In this document: positions 8,168 to 13,767 of the stretch, in pieces
Numbering within the stretch: the first letter of the stretch is position 1
How the letters are laid out: each line of letters opens with the position of its first letter
Assembly: GCA_910586275.1 (NCBI GenBank)
Contig: CAJUIM010000063.1
Span: forward strand, 1-20,549
Length of the DNA: 20,549 nt
From: an uncultured Lachnospiraceae bacterium
GTDB lineage: Bacteria > Bacillota > Clostridia > Lachnospirales > Lachnospiraceae
Direction of reading: 5' to 3'
Program-made: the position numbers and the translations under genes
The notes under the pieces: model-generated
Databases searched by the model: none
What the model was told of the DNA's origin: nothing
What the model saw: only the letters and a program-made list of their open reading frames with translations

Positions 8168-8189
8168 TCAGTTTTCAAACAGGCTCTAA
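8168..8189 (-). repeat. Single end of repeat family 1, overlapping a stop codon
   Basis: On the minus strand the sequence reads TTAGAGCCTGTTTGAAAACT, close to the ends of the complete family-1 elements. Its TAG (8188-8186) is the stop codon of the 88-residue protein. A nearby CAGCCGGCTG palindrome (about 8151-8160), flanked by GGAAATCAG words, may be the rest of a diverged element. Confidence 0.65.
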
Positions 8190-8452
8190 TCCTCCTCGAT
8201 CACATGGATTTCCAAATAGTCAAAATCTATGCTTTCTATAAAATTGTCCTGCGTAAACCTGGCCTTATCATGCCTTTTGAACTCCGCAACAGTGGCATCC
8301 AGCCAAATGGGTTTCCCCAAATCAAACTGATACGATATTTCATCCAAAGCACGGAACACTTTATGAGTTCTTGTATCCGCACTGCCGTCACATATTACAG
8401 TATCTTTAATCAAACGATTGTCCGCGAAAATTTTAGCCCATAACCGAAACAT
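8186..8452 (-). CDS. Conserved small acidic protein of unknown function
   Basis: The 88-residue protein starts MFRLWAKIF and ends EIHVIEED. It has no membrane segment, signal peptide or cysteine pair suggesting metal binding. The central part (VICDGSADTRTHKVFRALDEI) and the stretch GKPIWLDATVAEFKRHDKARF look like a compact alpha/beta fold. From memory, proteins of this length and pattern are widespread in Lachnospiraceae and are annotated as hypothetical; I know of no tested function. The start at 8452 is chosen because AAAGGAAG lies about 10 nt upstream and a promoter overlaps the longer frame. It is on the same strand as, and 153 bp upstream of, the coiled-coil gene, with a repeat end between them. 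Its stop codon is part of that repeat. Confidence 0.78.
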   Translation of the reverse strand: MFRLWAKIFADNRLIKDTVICDGSADTRTHKVFRALDEISYQFDLGKPIWLDATVAEFKRHDKARFTQDNFIESIDFDYLEIHVIEED

Positions 8453-8491
8453 CTTCTTTCTTCCTTTCTGTTGGCATTGCATTAATGAAAT

Positions 8492-8500
8492 ATTATAACA
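8492..8500 (-). promoter_or_regulatory. Extended -10 promoter of the 88-residue gene
   Basis: On the minus strand TGTTATAAT forms an extended -10 element (TG-n-TATAAT) about 40 bp before the start codon. No good -35 is present, as is common for extended -10 promoters. Confidence 0.6.
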
Positions 8501-8552
8501 TATTTTTCGGATGCATGCATAAATATATAAGGTGTGTTGCATGCAATCCTAA

Positions 8553-8586
8553 TACATCGTTGCGCAAATGACTACACCAATCACTT
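8553..8586 (+). repeat. Repeat family 2, copy 2
   Basis: The segment matches 5125-5158 at 32 of 34 positions. It lies about 100 bp upstream of the 88-residue gene on the opposite strand and is not next to a plus-strand gene, unlike copy 1. Confidence 0.7.
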
Positions 8587-8621
8587 GCCTGCTTTCCCGA
8601 TTGCACAGGGCAAAAATCCTC

Positions 8622-8649
8622 AACGCAGCCCGCTACGCCTACGTTTTTT
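8622..8649 (+). terminator. Orphan terminator-like hairpin
   Basis: AACGCAG (8622-8628) pairs with CTACGTT (8639-8645) with one G-T wobble, followed by a run of six T (8644-8649). No plus-strand gene precedes it, so it either belongs to the repeat or ends a short RNA. Confidence 0.45.
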
Positions 8650-8763
8650 GACGTATTTATTGCCGCAGGAAAGCATGGGAGATCCGGATGCATGCAGGCT
8701 CACACGGCTTAACCGGACAAATACACAAGAAAAATTAAAAAAAAATAAAAACCTTGTGAATTA

Positions 8764-8792
8764 TGCACATTTATCAAAAACTATGATATAAT
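8764..8792 (+). promoter_or_regulatory. Extended -10 promoter, probably for the alarmone synthetase
   Basis: TATAAT at 8787-8792 is preceded by TGA, giving a perfect extended -10 (TG-n-TATAAT). TGCACA at 8764-8769 is a weak -35 at 17 bp. The start codon is about 250 bp downstream, with repeat sequence in between, so the leader would be long. Confidence 0.6.
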
Positions 8793-8829
8793 AAGCATAT
8801 TAATATAATCGGCAAGGCCTTTGGCTCAA

Positions 8830-8873
8830 TGCATCGTTGCACAAATGCCGGTAATGATTTTCAGACACGCTTA
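8830..8873. repeat. Fused fragments of repeat families 2 and 1
   Basis: TGCATCGTTGCACAAATG (8830-8847) is a degenerate start of family 2. It runs straight into GCCGGTAATGATTTTC and then CAGACACGCTTA, which matches the right half of the family-1 element at 9771-9798. The junction suggests that one repeat inserted beside or into the other. Confidence 0.55.
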
Positions 8874-9041
8874 AGCACTGCTTTGCGGAAATAACCGTCA
8901 ATTTCAGTGCCTGATTCATTTGTCAGGGCAAGGCAGAAAAAAGAGGCGATGCGACGGCATCGTTGACTGATGATAACGCGGCAGCGGCGCAAAAGGGCGC
9001 AGAGAAAGGAAGAAGGATTAAGTAGTAGTGAGGCGAAAGTA

Positions 9042-9677
9042 ATGGAACTGAGAGTGGAGCGTGACAGCGATGTGGATAATTGGAAGGAGGTCATATTAAT
9101 ATATAATTCGGCTTTGAAACAGATATCTACAAAGCTGGAGATTTTGAATGACGAATTCCAACATGTACATAGGTACAATCCTATCGAACATATCAAATCA
9201 AGAATTAAGACAGCAGAAAGTATTGTAAAAAAGCTGAAAAGGCATGGTTATGAATCTACCATTGAAAATATGGTAAAATATGTCAATGACATAGCCGGCA
9301 TCCGGGTGATCTGTTCTTTTACATCAGATATTTATGAAATAGCCGATATGATAAGCAACCAAAAAGATATAAGAGTGTTTTCCGTGAAAGATTATATCGT
9401 GAAGCCGAAAGAAAGCGGATATAAAAGTTATCATATGCTGGTAACCGTGCCGGTATACTTGTCCGACCGGATTGTAGATACAAAAGTAGAGATTCAGATC
9501 CGAACAGTAGCCATGGATTTCTGGGCGAGCCTGGAGCATAAAATCCATTATAAATTTGAAGGAAATGCACCGGAGCATATAAAGGATGAACTGGTGGAAT
9601 GCGCAAAGATTGTTTCGGAACTGGATGACCGAATGCTATCTCTGAATGAACAGGTTCTGCAGGTGCAGCATAAGTGA
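9042..9677 (+). CDS. relQ: Small alarmone synthetase, (p)ppGpp synthetase of the RelQ/YjbM type
   Basis: The enzyme transfers pyrophosphate from ATP to GDP or GTP to make (p)ppGpp, the stringent-response signal, in the cytoplasm. The 211-residue protein has only a RelA/SpoT synthetase domain, without the hydrolase, TGS or ACT domains of long RSH proteins. Visible motifs are HIKSRIKTAESIVKKLKR (50-67), NDIAGIRVIC (82-91, with the magnesium-binding D83), YKSYH (127-131), EIQIRT (150-155) and MDFWASLEHK (158-167). A C-terminal helix follows, as in tetrameric RelQ proteins. I prefer the ATG at 9042 because GTGAGG lies 8 nt upstream and the preceding in-frame residues are basic, repeat-like sequence. 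A start at 8970 would add 24 residues. The gene is visibly AT-rich relative to neighbours. It has its own promoter and terminator, so regulation is probably transcriptional. Confidence 0.9.
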   Translation: MELRVERDSDVDNWKEVILIYNSALKQISTKLEILNDEFQHVHRYNPIEHIKSRIKTAESIVKKLKRHGYESTIENMVKYVNDIAGIRVICSFTSDIYEIADMISNQKDIRVFSVKDYIVKPKESGYKSYHMLVTVPVYLSDRIVDTKVEIQIRTVAMDFWASLEHKIHYKFEGNAPEHIKDELVECAKIVSELDDRMLSLNEQVLQVQHK

Positions 9678-9687
9678 CTACAGCAAG

Positions 9688-9736
9688 AAAAACATGCGCG
9701 TGAAATGTAAGCAGCATTTTACGCGCATGTTTTTTT
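9688..9736 (+). terminator. Intrinsic terminator of the alarmone synthetase gene
   Basis: A 20-bp stem pairs 9688-9707 with 9715-9734 (one wobble pair; core ACATGCGCGT/ACGCGCATGT), with a 7-nt loop and a T-run through 9736. It starts 10 bp after the stop codon. Confidence 0.92.
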
Positions 9737-9740
9737 GCTT

Positions 9741-9800
9741 GGAACGTGTTTGAAAATTGCTTTCCGGCAGATGCCGGGAATGAATTTCCAAACACGCTCC
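9741..9800. repeat. Complete palindromic element of repeat family 1 (60 bp)
   Basis: Outer arms 9741-9758 (GGAACGTGTTTGAAAATT) and 9783-9800 are inverted copies at 16 of 18 positions. The centre is a second inverted repeat, TTTCCGGC-AGAT-GCCGGGAA. The whole 60 bp can fold into one long hairpin or cruciform. It starts 4 bp after the terminator T-run, a typical place for REP-like or small MITE-like elements. Confidence 0.8.
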
Positions 9801-10181
9801 GGAAACGAGGAGTGCCCAGACACCTTTCGGCATCCGGGCTATTATGAAAAAATTTATCTATATGTGTGTTGAAAAACAATCGACTGCTTTTCGTTTGATA
9901 TGTGTTTAGTATAGCCTTTACTTATGAATAAATTATGAACAGCGTGTAAAAATATCGTTAATTCTTATAAATTATCATATTATGCAAAAGAAAAAAACGA
10001 CAATATGCACAATATTTAAAAGTCTGCCCCGCGCGTGTGAAAACAATTTATGAAAAATCAGCACCAAATGATGCTCTGTTTCACCGCTGCCTGCGGGAAA
10101 CATAAGAACTGCGGAATGCCTTGCGCAAGGGGGAACAATCATAAACCGTTCTCCGCCGTTCAAGAAAGATGCATATTTTGG

Positions 10182-10210
10182 TTGACACTACTTATAATAT
10201 GTAGTAGTAT
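10182..10210 (+). promoter_or_regulatory. Promoter of the hemolysin III gene
   Basis: A perfect TTGACA at 10182-10187 is followed after 17 bp by TAGTAT at 10205-10210 (4 of 6 matches to TATAAT). The start codon is 80 bp further on. An inverted repeat covers the spacer, so a repressor bound there would block polymerase. Confidence 0.65.
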
Positions 10211-10276
10211 TAAATCATATATAATATAGTTTTTATTACTACATGATATCTTCTCTGACATTTCTTCATGTAGTAA
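10187..10276. promoter_or_regulatory. Repeated ACTAC/GTAGT half-sites: candidate operator and leader hairpin
   Basis: ACTAC (10187-10191) and GTAGT (10201-10205) form an inverted repeat inside the promoter. The same core recurs in an 11-bp perfect inverted repeat, TTACTACATGA (10236-10246) and TCATGTAGTAA (10266-10276), whose right arm abuts GGGAGG (10277-10282), the ribosome binding site. TACTACA/TGTAGTA half-sites resemble those of BlaI/MecI/CopY-family repressors, but no such regulator is in the window. The downstream pair may act as DNA operator, as RNA hairpin, or both. Confidence 0.45.
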
Positions 10277-10289
10277 GGGAGGTGTAATT

Positions 10290-10940
10290 ATGCAAATAAC
10301 AATTCGTGAACCCGGAAGCGCAATCACACATTTTATCGGAATGATGATGGCCCTGTTTGCCGCCGTTCCTCTGTTGGTCAAATCAGCATCGGCATCCGAC
10401 AGAAACTGTCTTTTGGCAATGGCCATATTTATGCTGAGCATGGTGCTGCTCTATGCCGCCAGCACCACATACCACTCTCTATCCGTTTCGGAGAACATTA
10501 TAAAGATATTCCGGAAAATTGACCATATGATGATCTTTGTACTGATTGCAGGTTCCTATACTCCCGTATGCCTGATTGTCCTCGGAGGGAAACAAGGATA
10601 TACGCTTCTTGCCGTGGTATGGGCAATCGCAATTCTGGGAATGAGCATGAAAGCCTTGTGGGTTACCTGCCCGAAATGGTTCTCCTCCACGCTCTATATT
10701 GCCATGGGCTGGGTGTGTGTGGCTGTATTCGGCTCTTTGTGGAATACGCTTCCCCATACCGCTTTTTTATGGCTGCTGGCCGGAGGGGTGGTTTATACGG
10801 CAGGAGGCGTAATATATGCGCTGAAGCTTCCGCTATTTAACTCCAAGCATGAAAATTTCGGTTCCCATGAAATCTTCCATCTGTTTGTCATGGGGGGCAG
10901 CATCTGCCACTTTATCTTCATGTATCTGTATGTGGCATAA
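10290..10940 (+). CDS. Hemolysin III / PAQR-family integral membrane protein
   Basis: The 216-residue protein has about seven transmembrane segments, the usual size of bacterial hemolysin III proteins. Family motifs are present: EPGSAITHFIG at the start, STTYHS (58-63), RKIDHMMIFVLIAGSYTP (75-92) and FGSHEIFHLFVMGGS near the C-terminus. The histidines of YHS and HEIFH correspond to the proposed zinc site of the PAQR superfamily. Hemolytic activity is documented for some members only. A role in membrane lipid homeostasis or hydrolysis is suggested for the superfamily, but the function here is unknown. GGGAGG lies 7 nt before the ATG. The gene is monocistronic, with a strong -35 and a long terminator, and the repeated half-sites upstream suggest tight control. 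Confidence 0.9.
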   Translation: MQITIREPGSAITHFIGMMMALFAAVPLLVKSASASDRNCLLAMAIFMLSMVLLYAASTTYHSLSVSENIIKIFRKIDHMMIFVLIAGSYTPVCLIVLGGKQGYTLLAVVWAIAILGMSMKALWVTCPKWFSSTLYIAMGWVCVAVFGSLWNTLPHTAFLWLLAGGVVYTAGGVIYALKLPLFNSKHENFGSHEIFHLFVMGGSICHFIFMYLYVA

Positions 10941-11019
10941 AACCCGATTCCGTAATTCGGAACCCGCACTTCACGGATCAAGCACAGATCCTATTTTTAA
11001 GACACGTTCTGAACTGCAG

Positions 11020-11089
11020 AAAATCCGGCATTCGGCCGGAAGCCGGCAGGATAAAACCACTGCCCGGCTCCGGCCGAATGCCGGATTTT
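11020..11089. terminator. Long bidirectional terminator (hemolysin III gene / galE)
   Basis: A 26-bp stem with one bulged base pairs 11020-11046 (AAAATCCGGCATTCGGCCGG and on) with 11064-11089. A-run and T-run edges give a U-tract in both directions. It serves the plus-strand hemolysin III transcript and the minus-strand galE transcript, whose stop is 40 bp away. Confidence 0.9.
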
Positions 11090-11128
11090 ATTCTTTACGC
11101 AAGATCTTTCAGATGCCCCATACAGCAT

Positions 11129-12145
11129 TTAGTCATCGTATCCATTGGGATTGCTGCTCTGCCATCTCCAGGAATCCGCACACATTTCCTTAATTCCGTA
11201 CTGCGCTTCCCATCCCAGTTCCTCTTTCGCTTTCTTAGCATCGGAGTAACAGGACGCAATGTCGCCCGGCCGTCTGTCTTTGATTGCATACGGAATCTTC
11301 ACTCCGGTGGCTTCCTCAAAATTCTTCACAATGTCCAGCACGCTGTATCCGGTTCCCGTGCCAAGGTTATAAATGCATAAGCCGGCTTTTTCCTCTATCT
11401 TCTTCAATGCTTTCACATGCCCAAGCGCCAGATCCACAACATGGATATAATCCCGCACCCCGGTTCCGTCCGGCGTATCATAATCATTGCCGAATACACC
11501 CAGTTCTTTCAGCTTACCTACCGCCACCTGCGTAATATACGGCATCAGGTTATTCGGTATTCCGTTGGGATTCTCACCTATGGTACCGCTCTTATGCGCC
11601 CCAATGGGATTAAAGTAGCGCAGCAGGATTACATTCCACTCCGGATCCGCTTTCTGAATGTCCATCAGAATCTGTTCCAACATAGATTTGGTCCAGCCAT
11701 AAGGGTTCGTACACTGTCCTTTCGGGCACTCCTCCGTAATAGGAATGACTGCGGGATCTCCGTATACTGTCGCCGATGATGAGAAAATAATGTTCTTCAC
11801 GCCGTGTTTACGCATCACATCCACCAAAGTCAATGTACCCGCAATGTTGTTTTCATAGTATTCCCAAGGCTTTGCCACCGACTCACCCACTGCTTTCAGC
11901 CCGGCAAAGTGAATGCAGCTGTCAATCTTCTCTTTCTCAAAGATTTCATCCATGGCAGCCCTGTCCAGAATGTCCGCTTTATAGAAAGGAACTTTCTTCC
12001 CGGTGATAGCCTCCACCCGTTGTAATGATTTTTCACTGGAATTGCTTAAATTATCTGCCACCACCACTTCAAACCCTGCATTCTGTAATTCCACCACGGT
12101 ATGGCTGCCGATATAGCCTGCCCCGCCTGTCACTAAAATTGCCAT
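11129..12145 (-). CDS. galE: UDP-glucose 4-epimerase
   Basis: The 338-residue enzyme interconverts UDP-glucose and UDP-galactose, and in many gut bacteria also the N-acetyl forms, using bound NAD. The Rossmann motif GGAGYIG is at 7-13, the catalytic serine region FSSSATVYG at 121-129, and the YxxxK pair is Y149 and K153 (PYGWTK). Length is typical and no residue appears missing. AGGAGG lies 8 nt before the ATG. It lies 137 bp downstream of a UDPGP-family pyrophosphorylase gene on the same strand with no terminator between, though a promoter-like sequence in the gap could give separate expression. Together the two can supply and recycle UDP-hexoses, for the Leloir pathway or for lacto-N-biose/galacto-N-biose use. 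The specificity for acetylated substrates cannot be read here. Confidence 0.96.
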   Translation of the reverse strand: MAILVTGGAGYIGSHTVVELQNAGFEVVVADNLSNSSEKSLQRVEAITGKKVPFYKADILDRAAMDEIFEKEKIDSCIHFAGLKAVGESVAKPWEYYENNIAGTLTLVDVMRKHGVKNIIFSSSATVYGDPAVIPITEECPKGQCTNPYGWTKSMLEQILMDIQKADPEWNVILLRYFNPIGAHKSGTIGENPNGIPNNLMPYITQVAVGKLKELGVFGNDYDTPDGTGVRDYIHVVDLALGHVKALKKIEEKAGLCIYNLGTGTGYSVLDIVKNFEEATGVKIPYAIKDRRPGDIASCYSDAKKAKEELGWEAQYGIKEMCADSWRWQSSNPNGYDD

Positions 12146-12229
12146 TTTTACTACCTCCTGTCTGATTTTGTTTCTGCTTCATGCCTTACAATCGTTACTA
12201 TTAGTTTAACCTGAAAACAATTTTTTACA

Positions 12230-12257
12230 ATATTATAATGTTACTAATGGCTGTCAA
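12230..12257 (-). promoter_or_regulatory. Possible internal promoter of galE
   Basis: On the minus strand a perfect TTGACA (12257-12252) is followed by TAATAT after 16 bp (12235-12230); an exact TATAAT overlaps but at only 14 bp. The site is about 90 bp upstream of galE, just after the stop codon of the pyrophosphorylase gene. Confidence 0.45.
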
Positions 12258-12282
12258 AATGTTAAACTCTTTTAAGCATGCC

Positions 12283-13506
12283 CTACAGTTCGATTCCGTT
12301 AAGAAGGCATAGTTCCCTTGCCGAATCCACCGAGTCCACCCCTGTCTGATTCTTAATGGGCGCAAATTCATGAGTACGTTCCACCTCATAAGGCAGGCAG
12401 CTGTCCAGCTGATGAATCATATCCAGTACCAGCGTTTCATATTTATAGCCGTTGGGCTTGTCCGGCTCCGTATAGTTCCCGTCCTCATCTATATACGGAA
12501 TTTGCTTTTCCACAATATGCAGCGGAAACCGCTCGTCCGTAATGCCCTCCAAAACGCTTTCCCTGAACAGGTAGTTGAGAATCACCCCGAAATTATACGC
12601 CGGCTCACCCTGTTCGTTTTTTGCTTTTTTCATTTCCTCCGTCAGTTCATAATACTCCACTATGGAAGGCCGTCCGTCTTCCAGGCAGAGCGCGCCTACC
12701 CCTTCATCGGGGAAAGCCTTCTTCACCACCTTAGCTCCCGCGGCGCAGCCGTTGACTATGGTGGCTCCTATAAAGCAGGGATCGGCTATGCGCTGCAGCA
12801 CATTGTCCACGGCAAAGACATTCAGCCATTCAATGCCTGCATCCTTGATTACCCCTAACAGACCCTGTTTGTTCATGGAAAAAAACCATCCGCCATTCCC
12901 GTTAGGAGAGGTGGCAATTTTCCACTTTTCTTCCATATAAACTTTCCCTTCATAATCGGAAGCCGGTACCATATCCTGTATAAAGAAATGCACATACTCT
13001 TTTTTGTATCCGAAATAATTCTTCTCTTCCAGAAATGCCGTTGTCATCTCATGGTTTTTGTCACTGGTCATTACGAACAGATGGAACCATGCATCTGCCT
13101 GAGACACAACATCCATCATATTTTCAATAAGCCGCTGGAAAATATATACCTCTTTTGTCATTCCGATGTCATACATTCCTTTCGGCTCATCGGAGCCGAG
13201 CCTGGTTCCCATGCCCCCGGCCAGCAGGACAGCGGCCACTTTTCCCTGCCGGATTGCGTTCAGGCCGACCGCCGTATATTCCTCCCGGTTCTTTTTTATC
13301 TGATCCAGTTCCATTGCCGAAAGGGGCGTGATTTTTCCTTTTTTATTCGTTGTATTGTCCTTGCAGTATTTGAGTTTTCCGAAATCCGTTGTCTCTATCT
13401 GCTTCAGCAATGCCTGCTGCTGCTCCGCCGTCAGTTCCTCATAATATTTCAGCACATGCTGCTGTCCGTATTGTGCCAGTTTCTCATAAGCTTGTCCGTA
13501 GTCCAT
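12283..13506 (-). CDS. UDPGP-family UTP:hexose-1-phosphate uridylyltransferase
   Basis: The protein (407 residues from the chosen start) makes a UDP-sugar from UTP and a sugar 1-phosphate. The nucleotide-binding signature LAGGMGTRLGSDEPKG lies at about 97-112, counted from the upstream ATG. Downstream family features include MTSDKNH, VDNVLQRIADP and NFGVILNYLF. This is the eukaryote-like UDPGP type (UAP/USP group), not the bacterial GalU/GlmU type. In bifidobacteria a UDPGP enzyme next to a GalE serves the lacto-N-biose/galacto-N-biose pathway. The adjacent galE makes the same role plausible here, but the kinase and phosphorylase of that pathway are absent from the window. Substrate could be Glc-1-P, Gal-1-P or the N-acetyl forms. 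The ATG at 13506 is chosen because GGAGG is 7 nt from it and 1 nt from the ATG at 13512. An operator-like palindrome overlaps its -35. Confidence 0.88.
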   Translation of the reverse strand: MDYGQAYEKLAQYGQQHVLKYYEELTAEQQQALLKQIETTDFGKLKYCKDNTTNKKGKITPLSAMELDQIKKNREEYTAVGLNAIRQGKVAAVLLAGGMGTRLGSDEPKGMYDIGMTKEVYIFQRLIENMMDVVSQADAWFHLFVMTSDKNHEMTTAFLEEKNYFGYKKEYVHFFIQDMVPASDYEGKVYMEEKWKIATSPNGNGGWFFSMNKQGLLGVIKDAGIEWLNVFAVDNVLQRIADPCFIGATIVNGCAAGAKVVKKAFPDEGVGALCLEDGRPSIVEYYELTEEMKKAKNEQGEPAYNFGVILNYLFRESVLEGITDERFPLHIVEKQIPYIDEDGNYTEPDKPNGYKYETLVLDMIHQLDSCLPYEVERTHEFAPIKNQTGVDSVDSARELCLLNGIEL

Positions 13507-13544
13507 TTTCATCCCTCCAATACTTATATCCCCCGTTTTCCCCT

Positions 13545-13590
13545 ATCATAGCAAATTCCTACCCTCCGCGCAACCGTCTGACAGACGGTT
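13545..13590 (-). promoter_or_regulatory. Extended -10 promoter with operator palindrome at the -35
   Basis: On the minus strand TGCTATGAT (13553-13545) is an extended -10, with a weak TTGCGC (13573-13568) at 17 bp. Beside it is a perfect inverted repeat, AACCGTCTG-A-CAGACGGTT (13572-13590), 9-bp arms around one base. It overlaps the -35 by 2 bp, where a dimeric regulator could control the pyrophosphorylase gene. Its loop would be too short for an RNA hairpin, which favours a DNA-binding site. Confidence 0.6.
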
Positions 13591-13767
13591 CCTGCAATAA
13601 ATTGCCCCAATTCAGGAATCCGCATAACGGCAATATGAAACCCGGCGGGCCGGCCCGGTATTTCCAAACAACATTGATTGGGTAACCGCAATAACACGCA
13701 AACCGGCCGGCACACATATCTTAGTTTAAGATCACTTCTGCATGCGGAAAATATTCCGGAGGTTCCT

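Larger units (their letters stand above)
8453..9041. other. Repeat-rich intergenic region
   Basis: No protein-coding gene is supported in this gap of about 590 bp. It holds the promoter of the 88-residue gene, GCATGCAT-type palindromes (8511-8520, 8538-8547, 8688-8697), family-2 repeat copies (8553-8586 and 8830-8849), an orphan terminator-like hairpin (8622-8649), an extended -10 promoter (8764-8792) and a family-1 end (8854-8873). A further segment from about 8874 to 9000 contains CGATGC/GCATCG (8946-8961) and TGCCTGA/TCAGGGCA inverted repeats. The latter segment looks like a mobile or structured element rather than coding sequence. Confidence 0.6.
9801..10289. other. Intergenic region upstream of the hemolysin III gene
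   Basis: No gene is supported. A 62-codon minus-strand frame within 9975-10163 has no ribosome binding site or recognisable domain. The region holds a 12-bp perfect palindrome, CCTTGCGCAAGG (10119-10130), and then the promoter and regulatory repeats of the hemolysin III gene. Confidence 0.55.

Noticed and set aside
8493..8693. Minus-strand frame across the family-2 repeat
   Set aside because: It is made of repeat sequence and overlaps the promoter of the 88-residue gene.
10119..10130. Palindrome CCTTGCGCAAGG as an operator
   Set aside because: It is a perfect 12-bp palindrome but far from any promoter I can support, and such words occur by chance.
9975..10163. Minus-strand frame of 62 codons
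   Set aside because: No ribosome binding site or recognisable pattern; the end is low-complexity hydrophobic sequence from an A-rich run. It could only be kept with homologues.
10993..11010. Further end of repeat family 1 after the hemolysin III gene
   Set aside because: AGAACGTGTCTTAAAA on the minus strand resembles the family, but has several mismatches and no second arm; I do not annotate it as a copy.
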